Shown one piece after another: positions 1-7,252 of a DNA stretch of 24,714 bases. Both the position numbers and the translations under genes were made by a program. The DNA lies in contig CAYNHL010000045.1 of NCBI GenBank assembly GCA_964397015.1, forward strand, positions 1 through 24,714, read 5' to 3'. The DNA is from MADRE2 sp964397015. GTDB taxonomy: Bacteria; Desulfobacterota; Desulfobacteria; Desulfobacterales; Desulfobacteraceae. Each line of letters opens with the position of its first letter. Position 1 is the stretch's first letter. The notes beneath the pieces are model-generated. The model saw only the letters and a program-made list of their open reading frames with translations. It searched no databases and was not told the origin of the DNA.

Positions 1-155
1 TCTCTTTCAAGACCCGCTTTTCTTCTTCACTGACCAATTTTCAAAGATCAAAAAATTCTCAATATCTTTCCAAGAGAACTCAAAGAGAATACATGATCGA
101 ATTCAGTTTGTCAATCAGTTTATCATTGAAAATCAAAAAATTTCTTGAAAGGATT

Positions 156-2966
156 TTAGTCTTCGGCACTTTTGTTTTTTTTCAACACAAGCCCCTCGGG
201 CAGGCCCTCTCCGAACTGGCTGCGGTGCTCGCTTTCCCTGATCCGGACTTTTTCATTTACCAGGCGGACAAGTTCCGGGCCGGCATTTCTGCCTTCAAGC
301 CATTTTGTCAACATCTCAGCCTGGCCCGTGTCCAGGTCACGGGTCCGGTCGCCTGTCATGCGACCCATCTGTGCAAGAGCAGTCTCCGGCTGGTCATCTT
401 CAGGCCATTTCATTTTAAAAAGCCGCTTCATCCAGTTAAAAACCTCCCCTGGCGGAACCACCCTGTCGTTTGACCCGTAAAGCAGTTCCCTTGCACCCAG
501 GCGTGACAATACCCAAAGAAAATGCCTGCCGTTTTTTCCCGGCACCAGGTGGGTGAAAACAAAGCGGGCCAGTGCGATTTTGTCCTTGACCAGCAACCGT
601 TCCATATTGGCCATGGCCATCCACATTTCAGACCATTCCTGTGGAGAAATCTTTATCTTGTCGTTTTTTTTCACCATCAGTTCAGAAGAAACGTTCTGAA
701 AAAACTGCCGCTGCTGCCCGGCCTTCAGTCCGCCGGCAATCCGCCGCATGAATATCCACCATTCAAGCCGGTTCTGTTTTGATTTTTCAAACACTGGGCC
801 GGAAAGGTAAACCTTCCATATTTTTTTTATCCGGTTTTCATCAAATGCATCCCCGAACCCGGGCCGCATGCAGAACCCTGTCAGGTTAAGCCAGCGGGCT
901 TCGTGAACAGCCGACTTTTCGCGGGTCTCCCGCATATCGAGCAACGTGTCTGCAACTGTTCTCAAAAAGCTCATGGGCCACTTGCCCTTGCCCCGGCCTG
1001 TGGTTTTTTCCACCGCCCGGACCACCTGGTTGATTTCTGCCTCATCTTTTGTGCTGGCTAAAAAAACCCTTCTGATATGGTCATTCGCCTGTTCTATCAA
1101 CTCGCTGTCAAATATATCTGTCTGAATTCCGCCCGTCGCAGGGACTGAATCACGCAGCTGAAAATGCAGCGCCCACTGGTGATCACTGACCCTGGACCTG
1201 CAATTCATGGCCAAGGTTCCCATTTCGGTGTATTGCGCTTCAATGGAGACCGGGATCAACCTGGTCGTCTCCTTTTTGCCAAAATTTATAACAGTCCGGA
1301 CAGGAGGCATTGGCGTCAATGTCCCGTCTATGTCAACCACGGTACCGGCTTTATCTCCTGAGCGGTAACTGGAACTGTATACATCAAAGCTTACCGGCTG
1401 ATTGGTCCTCACTTCGAATTCATGATCACAAAGCTCGATGTGTGATCCTTCATCCAGCCCCCGCTCCACAAAACAGACCGCCTTTGGAGGTTCCACTTCT
1501 TTTGTGGACACCTTTATATAATAACCCCTGGGACTGCCTGATCCGACCCGGACCCCCATACCCTGCTTGACCAGCCCATAATATGACGCACCGATGCCTA
1601 CGGCCAGATAAGGCAGGTTATTCTCCAGAATGGACGGGCCCTGGCCTTGTTCGCACCCGTAATACTCACAGATCACCTCCCGGATTCTCTCCTGGATCAT
1701 CCCGGGTTTCAGCGTTCCCCCGTTAAAGAGGATATAATCGGGTACCGGATCGTTCCTTTGTGAAAATGCCCTGATATCCTGGCGGTGTTTCTCAAGAAAA
1801 TGTATGAGGTGCCGGGTGATGGCTGTATCTTTTTCATACAGCAGCCCCCCCTCCCCCATTTCCTGTCCCTGTTCGGCCGGGTATGCCTTGCCCGGCTCGA
1901 CAGGCGTGAAAAATCTATTCATCAAAACCTGTTCCAGGTCTTCATATGTCAGGTCCGCAGCCAGGGTTCCCGCGATCAGGGAGCGCCCTTCGCCCTTTAG
2001 TGTAATGCGTACCGCTTTATCCTGTTTTTCAAGCAGCCTTTCCTTGGCACCACGACACCTGTGACACAGGGTTTTCAGCTTGTCAGCCGACAGTTTCGTT
2101 TTTGTCTTGAACCGTGATTCGACAAGTCCGGCCAGCGCAAGATCGATGTTGTCTCCACCCAAAACAAGGTGATCACCGACCGCCACCCTTTCGAACCGGG
2201 GAGTGCCCCGGGACGTCTTCAAGGTTATCAGGCTGAAATCTGTAGTGCCGCCTCCTACATCACAGACCAGGATCAACTCGTTGAGCCCCACTTTTTCATG
2301 CCAGTTACCCTCGTGTGCGATCAACCAGGAATAAAATGCGGCAAGCGGCTCTTCAAGCAGAATCACCGAATTACCGAATCCTGCTTCAAGGGATGCTTTC
2401 AATGTCAAATCCCTGGCTGTTTCATCGAACGATGCCGGCACGGTAATCACAACGGCCTGGTTTTCCAGAAAAAGGTCTTCGTCTTTGATATAATAATTCC
2501 AGGCCCGGCGGATATGCTTCAGATACTGTGCTGTGGCAGTGACCGGCGACACTTTTTCCACCCCGCCTGCGCCCCAGGGCAGAATTTTTGCCTCCCGGTC
2601 CACACCCGAGTGACAAAGCCAGCTCTTGGCGGAAGATACGAGCCGGGATGGAATCTGTGCGCCATGATCACGGGCGAATACACCGGCAAACCTGTCATGG
2701 GATTTTTTCCAGGGATGACGCAGCGATTCCTTTGAAATATCATATTCTCCCGGAAGGTACAAAAAAGAGGGGAGCATATCGGACCGGGTAAACTCCCCGG
2801 GACCGGTCAGCTGAGGGATATTGAATATCGTTATGGCCTCTTTTTTCTCCATGTCCTGGCGCAAAAGGCCTTCCTTGGACATTTTCCTGAGATCTACACA
2901 GGATACCGCGCAATTGGTGGTTCCAAGATCGATCCCTATCACAAAAGGTTTATCTGGCAGCTCCAA
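156..2966 (-). CDS. Hsp70-family (DnaK-like) ATPase, large divergent form
   Basis: Cytoplasmic actin-fold ATPase of the Hsp70 superfamily, about 936 aa against about 640 for DnaK. The nucleotide-binding motifs are intact: phosphate-1 GIDLGTTN near residues 11-18, EEPLAAF near 205, phosphate-2 DVGGGTTD near 236-243, and the adenosine motif FNGGTLKP near 414-421. The C-terminal half is basic, helical-looking and unlike the DnaK substrate domain; related long bacterial Hsp70s carry an uncharacterised C-terminal domain (DUF3731-like, from memory). I chose the TTG at 2966 because GAGGAG lies 7 bases upstream; the frame stays open to another TTG at 3002 that has no properly spaced ribosome site. 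It follows the DUF2760 gene by 78 bases on the same strand, with no hairpin seen between them, so cotranscription is likely. Client and partners are unknown. Family call is sure; function is not. Confidence 0.9.
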   Translation of the reverse strand: MELPDKPFVIGIDLGTTNCAVSCVDLRKMSKEGLLRQDMEKKEAITIFNIPQLTGPGEFTRSDMLPSFLYLPGEYDISKESLRHPWKKSHDRFAGVFARDHGAQIPSRLVSSAKSWLCHSGVDREAKILPWGAGGVEKVSPVTATAQYLKHIRRAWNYYIKDEDLFLENQAVVITVPASFDETARDLTLKASLEAGFGNSVILLEEPLAAFYSWLIAHEGNWHEKVGLNELILVCDVGGGTTDFSLITLKTSRGTPRFERVAVGDHLVLGGDNIDLALAGLVESRFKTKTKLSADKLKTLCHRCRGAKERLLEKQDKAVRITLKGEGRSLIAGTLAADLTYEDLEQVLMNRFFTPVEPGKAYPAEQGQEMGEGGLLYEKDTAITRHLIHFLEKHRQDIRAFSQRNDPVPDYILFNGGTLKPGMIQERIREVICEYYGCEQGQGPSILENNLPYLAVGIGASYYGLVKQGMGVRVGSGSPRGYYIKVSTKEVEPPKAVCFVERGLDEGSHIELCDHEFEVRTNQPVSFDVYSSSYRSGDKAGTVVDIDGTLTPMPPVRTVINFGKKETTRLIPVSIEAQYTEMGTLAMNCRSRVSDHQWALHFQLRDSVPATGGIQTDIFDSELIEQANDHIRRVFLASTKDEAEINQVVRAVEKTTGRGKGKWPMSFLRTVADTLLDMRETREKSAVHEARWLNLTGFCMRPGFGDAFDENRIKKIWKVYLSGPVFEKSKQNRLEWWIFMRRIAGGLKAGQQRQFFQNVSSELMVKKNDKIKISPQEWSEMWMAMANMERLLVKDKIALARFVFTHLVPGKNGRHFLWVLSRLGARELLYGSNDRVVPPGEVFNWMKRLFKMKWPEDDQPETALAQMGRMTGDRTRDLDTGQAEMLTKWLEGRNAGPELVRLVNEKVRIRESEHRSQFGEGLPEGLVLKKNKSAED

Positions 2967-3044
2967 ACTATATACTCCTCGCGGACCGGCCCCTGGTTCC
3001 AATCCTGGTGTTTTTCAGGTTGCTGAACCCGCATGCGGGACGGG

Positions 3045-3809
3045 TCATTGAATTTCGATTTCAGCCGGGGCGATCACAGAGGCATCCCGGACATCAAAAA
3101 GCCTTGGGACCCCTTTTTTACCTGCGCGCCATCCCCTGTGCTTTACAATACCTGTAAAAGGGGGATCACCGGCAACGTTCCCCACCAGCCTGATCTTTTC
3201 CATGTCAAATCCGGGCTCGATGGTAACCTGTGCCCCTTCTTCAAGATCATGCAGCGGCCTGGGATCGATATATTTTTTCATGGCTTTCGAGCAGTCTTCA
3301 TGTATGCTTCTGACCGCCGCCCCAATCTGCTCATCCTCATACAATGAAAGATCTTCCTGGAAAAAATCAAGAAGGCGCCCTTCTCTCTGCAGCACGGAGA
3401 TATTATGCAGAAAGACACGCTGCTTTCTTTCCTGTTCCAGGCGCTGCTCAATACCATCCTTTGACGATCCTGATTTTTCCGGTCCGCCTGTTTCGGCCTG
3501 CAGATCCCTGTCCACCATCTGGGAAACAGGGATGGTCAAAACCGCCCAGAGCACCGCACCGCCGGCAGCAAACAGGCATACAAGGGACGGCAGAACATAC
3601 AGAAAATAATTATCCTTCATCCAGTCGAGGCTTTCATACATCCTGCCTGTAAATCCATCCGGGGGCACTGCAACCCGGTCCGGTTCCAGGTTGCCGGCAA
3701 CCCAGTCCAGCCCCAGGTAAAAAAGGAAGCCGGCTATGGCTGCATATACCATCACGACAATCATTGTGACTGAAAATAGCTTTCTTGAATACTGTTTTGA
3801 TGCGCCCAA
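3045..3809 (-). CDS. DUF2760-type membrane protein, partner of the Hsp70-like gene
   Basis: Protein of about 254 aa. Two hydrophobic segments (about residues 12-33 and 69-93) flank a short, probably external, loop. A charged, probably coiled-coil stretch (about 100-130) leads to a soluble C-terminal domain containing LQREGRLLDFFQED, IGAAVRSIH and a terminal VIAPAEIEI. I recall this pattern as DUF2760, which is often encoded beside a large Hsp70; that is family recall, not a search result. I set the start at the TTG at 3809, where AGGAGG lies 6 bases upstream. The open frame extends 8 codons further to a TTG at 3833 that has no ribosome site. It sits directly upstream of the Hsp70 gene, so a membrane anchor or regulator for that chaperone is a reasonable inference. 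No catalytic residues are recognisable. Confidence 0.78.
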   Translation of the reverse strand: MGASKQYSRKLFSVTMIVVMVYAAIAGFLFYLGLDWVAGNLEPDRVAVPPDGFTGRMYESLDWMKDNYFLYVLPSLVCLFAAGGAVLWAVLTIPVSQMVDRDLQAETGGPEKSGSSKDGIEQRLEQERKQRVFLHNISVLQREGRLLDFFQEDLSLYEDEQIGAAVRSIHEDCSKAMKKYIDPRPLHDLEEGAQVTIEPGFDMEKIRLVGNVAGDPPFTGIVKHRGWRAGKKGVPRLFDVRDASVIAPAEIEIQ

Positions 3810-3846
3810 CTGATGCCTCCTGCCTGCCTGCAATTAAAAAAATTAA

Positions 3847-3880
3847 AGGGCCATGCAGCTGCTTCATGCTGCATGGCCCT
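3847..3880 (-). terminator. Strong hairpin terminator after the ComEA-like gene
   Basis: A perfect 13-bp inverted repeat (arms AGGGCCATGCAGC and GCTGCATGGCCCT, 8-base loop) lies 48 bases downstream of the ComEA-like stop. Read on the minus strand it is followed by TTTAATTTTTTTAATT, a good U-rich tail for intrinsic termination. Only 37 bases separate it from the DUF2760 start, so it either separates two units with a very tight promoter or lets part of the transcription through. Confidence 0.7.
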
Positions 3881-3928
3881 CAATAATAATACAATTTTTC
3901 AGATATTCAAGAAAAAGCTTTCATAAGG

Positions 3929-4207
3929 TCAGTCAGTGACTGTAATCATGTCCTTGTTGGCCTCATAAGTTTTCTCCCCGATTCCCTTTACGTTCATTAT
4001 ATCTTCGGGCCGGCTGAATTCCTGCTCGCTGCGGTACTCAATAATCCGGTCAGCATACTTCTCCCCGATATATTTGAGTGTCATCAATTCTTCTTTTGTA
4101 GCCGTGTTGATATTGACCTTGTGATCAGCCGCGCCTGCCGGCACGCCCCATGATGCTAAAAGCAGGGCGACGACCAAGGCTGTAACTGCTTTTTTTACCT
4201 GGTTCAT
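3929..4207 (-). CDS. Secreted helix-hairpin-helix (ComEA-like) protein
   Basis: Small 92-aa protein. Residues 1-26 form a Sec signal peptide: basic MNQVKK, a hydrophobic core, then an AGA-A cleavage site. The mature part is a single tandem helix-hairpin-helix unit, starting VNINTATKEEL with GEKYADRIIEYR, then FSRPEDIMNVKGIGEKTYE. This is the ComEA DNA-binding fold, which binds duplex DNA through its backbone. The protein lacks the extra N-terminal domain of full ComEA, as many short proteobacterial ComEA-like proteins do. The ATG is preceded by AAGGAG 8 bases upstream. A TATAAT hexamer at 4227-4232 (minus strand) could be its -10 box, but no good -35 is visible. Periplasmic DNA binding is the family-based guess; no other competence gene is present here. 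A hairpin terminator follows. Confidence 0.85.
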   Translation of the reverse strand: MNQVKKAVTALVVALLLASWGVPAGAADHKVNINTATKEELMTLKYIGEKYADRIIEYRSEQEFSRPEDIMNVKGIGEKTYEANKDMITVTD

Positions 4208-4351
4208 TATTTGACTCCTTTATGTGATTATAATTAGTGTACAACAATCCATAACCCCTGTACAAAGAGGGGCTTAACAGGCGAGCATGCTCATTGCTTT
4301 AAAAAGCATTCACACAATAATATCGCAAAAGGAGAAAGTCAACAAAAAAAA

Positions 4352-4888
4352 TCAGAGGATACCAGCCTCAAAATCGTCTGATTCCCATTCTTCAAGGTAT
4401 GAATGAACAGACGCAGCAGAATGTGCTGGTGACGATGGTGCAAGCAGTACATACCCCATCACCCCGATCCTGGATGCCAGCGCGGAAAAAAAGATTTTTT
4501 CAATATCCTCAGCACATTGATGATCCGTTCCGGGCAGCAGGTGACGGGTCAGGTATCCGACCGGGGTAAATATATCGCTTTTTGTGACCGCCCATTCATC
4601 ACAGAAATTTTTTATCCGCCAGGGCGCAAGGATATCAGGATTTTTCACCCTAATTTTGCGGGGATTGAACGGTGCTTTGACAAAGGCCATTCTGCGTTGA
4701 TCAAACTGCATCAGCTCTTTTAAAAGAGCATGAATATCATCGGCAAACAACCATTCTTCATCAGCCAGCAATACCGGAGGAAATTCCCGGCTGGTCAGAG
4801 CATATTTGAACGGCCCTCTATTCTTCCAGAACTCTTTGAACTTTGATGAATTCTCAAGAATTTTACGTGTAACGGCAGGAGTGTCCAT
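4352..4888 (-). CDS. Hypothetical protein, 178 aa, unrecognised
   Basis: I do not recognise this family. The product has no signal peptide or clear membrane segment. It is rich in aromatic and basic residues in its first two thirds (motifs such as FKEFWKNRGPFKYALT, FNPRKIRVKNPDILAPWRIKNF) and has an Ala/Ser-rich, then acidic, C-terminus (EEWESDDFEAG). It is probably a soluble cytoplasmic protein. It is the only long frame here, ends cleanly and is flanked by a plausible promoter, which supports a real gene. The ATG at 4888 has no nearby Shine-Dalgarno; with a start site predicted about 4 bases upstream it may be translated from a leaderless message. It is divergent from birA, but nothing in the protein ties it to biotin. 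Confidence 0.65.
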   Translation of the reverse strand: MDTPAVTRKILENSSKFKEFWKNRGPFKYALTSREFPPVLLADEEWLFADDIHALLKELMQFDQRRMAFVKAPFNPRKIRVKNPDILAPWRIKNFCDEWAVTKSDIFTPVGYLTRHLLPGTDHQCAEDIEKIFFSALASRIGVMGYVLLAPSSPAHSAASVHSYLEEWESDDFEAGIL

Positions 4889-4898
4889 ATCACTGTCG

Positions 4899-4927
4899 AT
4901 TTACCCTGAATCAGGATACTTTGTCAA
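4899..4927 (-). promoter_or_regulatory. Candidate promoter of the 178-aa gene with dyad in the spacer
   Basis: On the minus strand a perfect TTGACA (4922-4927) is followed after 17 bases by GTAAAT (4899-4904), a moderate -10. The spacer contains an 11-base dyad, CCTGA-T-TCAGG (4905-4915), well placed for a repressor. The predicted start site is only about 4 bases from the ATG. This is by eye; the -10 match is weak. Confidence 0.4.
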
Positions 4928-4966
4928 CACCGTGATTGATTTTCTGCCCTGTTCAAGGTTTTTTTC

Positions 4967-4995
4967 TTGACAAAAAGGCATGGTGTTTGTTAACC
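4967..4995 (+). promoter_or_regulatory. Candidate birA-bioY promoter
   Basis: A perfect TTGACA (4967-4972) is followed after 17 bases by TTAACC (4990-4995), a poor -10 that lies inside the left half of the BirA operator. Transcription would begin near 5002, a few bases before the birA ATG, giving a very short leader. BirA binding would cover the -10 and the start site. Confidence 0.4.
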
Positions 4996-5020
4996 TCGCG
5001 TTCCAAATATGGTTAACGAA
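4986..5020. promoter_or_regulatory. BirA operator (biotin box)
   Basis: Two inverted half-sites, TTTGTTAACC (4986-4995) and GGTTAACGAA (5011-5020), are separated by exactly 15 bases; 9 of 10 positions pair. This matches the known proteobacterial BirA operator layout (TTGTnAACC, N14-16, GGTTnACAA). The right half-site shares the G of the birA ATG at 5009-5011. Its place before a birA gene with an HTH domain, heading a biotin uptake cassette, makes autoregulation by BirA-biotinyl-AMP the natural reading. Confidence 0.8.
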
Positions 5021-5965
5021 TCAAATGACATAAAATCAGGCATTCTTGAAATCCTTTTCCGGAATGAGGGCCGCCCGGTTTCCGGGGAGCTGCTCGGCCA
5101 AAACCTGGGTATCTCACGGGTGGCAGTATGGAAACATATAAAGGCCCTGACCGCCCTGGGTCATGATATACACTCATCTTCCACCGGGTACCTGCTGGCC
5201 GACCCTCAAAACCTGCTTTTGCCCTTCTGCTTTCCAGACCCGTACCGGCAGAGGATTTTTTTCGAGCCGGTCGTTGAAACAACGATGGACACGGCCAGGC
5301 ACCTTGCCCTGTCCCGGTCCGCCCCCCACATGGGGGTGGTGGCAAGTGACCGGCAGACCCGGGGGCGCGGCCGGCTGAACCGCCAATGGGTATCTGAAAA
5401 AGGGGGCCTGTGGTTCACCATTATCCTGTTTCCCGACATTCCCCCGGCCCACGCACACATTTTCAACTTTGCGGCATCGCTTTGCCTGGTTAAAGCCCTG
5501 AAAAGTCTCTATGACATCCAAATAAGTGTCAAATGGCCCAACGATCTTCTGGCGGGAAAAAACAGAAAGCTGTGCGGCCTTTTGTCCGAAATGGAGACCA
5601 GGTCGGATATAATCCGTTTTCTGACCATCGGCATAGGGCTCAACGTCAACAACAACCCGTCGCTTCACGAAGCGCGCGCCGTCTCCCTGAAGGACCTGCT
5701 GGGCAGACCTGTTTCGCGCAGACAGATCCTGCTTGAGTTCCTGGTTGAATTTGAACACTGCCTGGATACTTTAAATCCCGGCAGAATCATCGATGAATAC
5801 AGACAGCAGACATCCACCATCGGCCGGCATGTCCGCATCGAAACCTTTGATACAGTCATCGAAGGTCTTGCTACAGACGTGGATGAAAACGGGGCACTGA
5901 AAGTCCTGACACAGGACGGCCTCCTCAAACCAATTATTTACGGAGACTGTTTTTACACAGAGTGA
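5009..5965 (+). CDS. birA: Bifunctional biotin-[acetyl-CoA-carboxylase] ligase / biotin repressor
   Basis: 318-aa class II biotin protein ligase. Cytoplasmic; it makes biotinyl-5'-AMP and transfers biotin to the target lysine of biotin carboxyl carrier proteins. Residues 8-66 are a winged HTH (LGQNLGISRVAVWKHIKAL), so it should also repress transcription. The catalytic core has the biotinyl-AMP loop GRGR at 119-122, KWPND at 175-179 and the ligand-binding lysine of KLCGLL near 187. The C-terminal SH3-like domain spans about 270-318. The ATG at 5009 is the only start in frame before the HTH; it lacks a Shine-Dalgarno and overlaps the BirA operator. bioY begins 4 bases after its stop. Confidence 0.95.
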   Translation: MVNESNDIKSGILEILFRNEGRPVSGELLGQNLGISRVAVWKHIKALTALGHDIHSSSTGYLLADPQNLLLPFCFPDPYRQRIFFEPVVETTMDTARHLALSRSAPHMGVVASDRQTRGRGRLNRQWVSEKGGLWFTIILFPDIPPAHAHIFNFAASLCLVKALKSLYDIQISVKWPNDLLAGKNRKLCGLLSEMETRSDIIRFLTIGIGLNVNNNPSLHEARAVSLKDLLGRPVSRRQILLEFLVEFEHCLDTLNPGRIIDEYRQQTSTIGRHVRIETFDTVIEGLATDVDENGALKVLTQDGLLKPIIYGDCFYTE

Positions 5966-5969
5966 CAAA

Positions 5970-6515
5970 ATGGAACATTCACAAAACTTGAGATTAATGG
6001 TCCGGACAGCATTGTTCATCGCACTTATCATTGCAGGGGCCTATATTGCCATCCCCATCGGACCTGTCCCCATTGTCCTGCAGAACATGTTCGTACTCAT
6101 GGCCGGTATTGTACTGGGACCGGTCTGGGGCCTTGTCTGCGTTGGAACATACCTGTTGATCGGCCTGATGGGACTTCCGGTCTTTGCCGGCGGGATGTCC
6201 GGTGTCGGGCGTATTTTCGGCCCTACCGGCGGATACCTGATCGGATATCTCCCCGCAGTCTTTATTACGGCAATTGTATCACGGCAGCTTAAAAACACGG
6301 TGGCTGGAAATGTCCTGGCCCTGATAGCCGGCACTGCCATTATCTATGCCGCGGGCGTACCCTGGCTCAAGGTTGCCATGGGCCTGTCCTGGAAAAAGAC
6401 CCTGGCTGCAGGGATGTTCCCTTTCCTTATAGGAGATGTTCTCAAGATCGCGGCCACCGCCATCATAGTCAGGAAGCTGTCTTCGGTTTTCAATCCTCCG
6501 GGGACCCGTCCGTGA
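5970..6515 (+). CDS. bioY: Biotin transporter substrate-binding subunit BioY (ECF S component)
   Basis: 181-aa integral membrane protein with about six hydrophobic segments. It carries the BioY family signature running through GGMSGVG (74-80) to GPTGGYLIGY (84-93), in the loop known to help bind biotin. BioY is the high-affinity biotin-binding S component; with EcfA and EcfT it forms the complete biotin ECF importer. It starts 4 bases after birA with only a weak ribosome site, suggesting translational coupling, and its stop overlaps the GTG of the next gene. Biotin as substrate is supported by both the family and the BirA operator upstream. Confidence 0.95.
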   Translation: MEHSQNLRLMVRTALFIALIIAGAYIAIPIGPVPIVLQNMFVLMAGIVLGPVWGLVCVGTYLLIGLMGLPVFAGGMSGVGRIFGPTGGYLIGYLPAVFITAIVSRQLKNTVAGNVLALIAGTAIIYAAGVPWLKVAMGLSWKKTLAAGMFPFLIGDVLKIAATAIIVRKLSSVFNPPGTRP

Positions 6516-7252
6516 CCTCTCCTGTTATTTCCATAGACAGCCTGAACCATACCTATCCTGATGGCCGAACAGGACTGGCTGGTATTAACCTGACAATCAT
6601 GAAAGGTGAATTCGTGATCCTGGCCGGGCGCAACGGCAGTGGAAAAACCACTCTTTTAAAACATCTGAACGCATTGATTCCTTCGGACAGGGTCCGCATA
6701 TGCCAAAAATCGGCCTCCCGGCACCCGAGAGAGGCCACTCGCCGCGTGGGAATGGTTTTCCAGGATGCAGACATCCAGATTGTGTCCGATACCGTGTATG
6801 ACGATGTAGCGTTCGGGCTTGAGAACCTCAAGGTCCCACGAAAAGAGATCCATGCCAGGGTCGTGAACCAGCTTGCGGAATCCGGCATCTCCCACCTGAA
6901 AGACCGGCACCCGTCCACCCTTTCGGGCGGGGAAAAACGCAAGCTCGCTCTTGCAGGCATAATGGTCATGAAGCCGGAGATCCTGGTATTTGACGAACCG
7001 TTTTCAAACCTTGATTTTCCGGCTACCGGAATGCTGGTATCCTTGATCGAAACCCTTTGTGCCGCAGGTCATACAATAGTGATAGCCACCCATGACATTG
7101 AACCTGTCATGACCATGGCCGACCGCCTGATCATCATGGAAAACGGGAAGATCATGGCAGACGGTGCCGTTCATTCCCTTCTGAACCAGCTTGAACTCCA
7201 TGGCATCAAAAACCCCTGCGCCGTCACCACCTGCCGGAAGACAGAGCCTTGA
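6512..7252 (+). CDS. bioM: ECF transporter ATP-binding subunit (BioM-type EcfA)
   Basis: 246-aa ABC ATPase that energises BioY-mediated biotin uptake from the cytoplasmic face. Motifs in order: Walker A GRNGSGKT (39-46), Q-loop with VFQDADIQI (Q84), signature LSGGEKRKLALAG (137-149), Walker B ILVFDEP (157-163), and switch His194 in ATHD. The VFQDAD form and DEPFSNLD are typical of EcfA proteins. The strand region between Walker A and the Q-loop (about 58-76) lacks the usual SGxVxxDG pattern but keeps normal length. The GTG start overlaps the bioY stop by 4 bases (GTGA). A single EcfA gene implies a homodimer. Confidence 0.92.
   Translation: MTSPVISIDSLNHTYPDGRTGLAGINLTIMKGEFVILAGRNGSGKTTLLKHLNALIPSDRVRICQKSASRHPREATRRVGMVFQDADIQIVSDTVYDDVAFGLENLKVPRKEIHARVVNQLAESGISHLKDRHPSTLSGGEKRKLALAGIMVMKPEILVFDEPFSNLDFPATGMLVSLIETLCAAGHTIVIATHDIEPVMTMADRLIIMENGKIMADGAVHSLLNQLELHGIKNPCAVTTCRKTEP

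Noticed and set aside
1..155. Terminator or small gene after the Hsp70-like gene
   Set aside because: Only 4-5 bp stems before T-runs, and the frame at 93 continues antisense into the Hsp70-like gene with low-complexity start; nothing supportable.
2169..2735. 188-codon open frame on the plus strand inside the Hsp70-like gene
   Set aside because: It is antisense to a gene with intact family motifs, has no ribosome site and no recognisable protein features.
4283..4308. Terminator for the 178-aa gene (GAGCATGCTC palindrome and TGCTTT-AA-AAAGCA)
   Set aside because: Stems are short with almost no loop and there is no T-run after them on the minus strand.
5174..5758. 194-codon minus-strand frame inside birA
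   Set aside because: Antisense to conserved catalytic motifs of BirA, no independent support.
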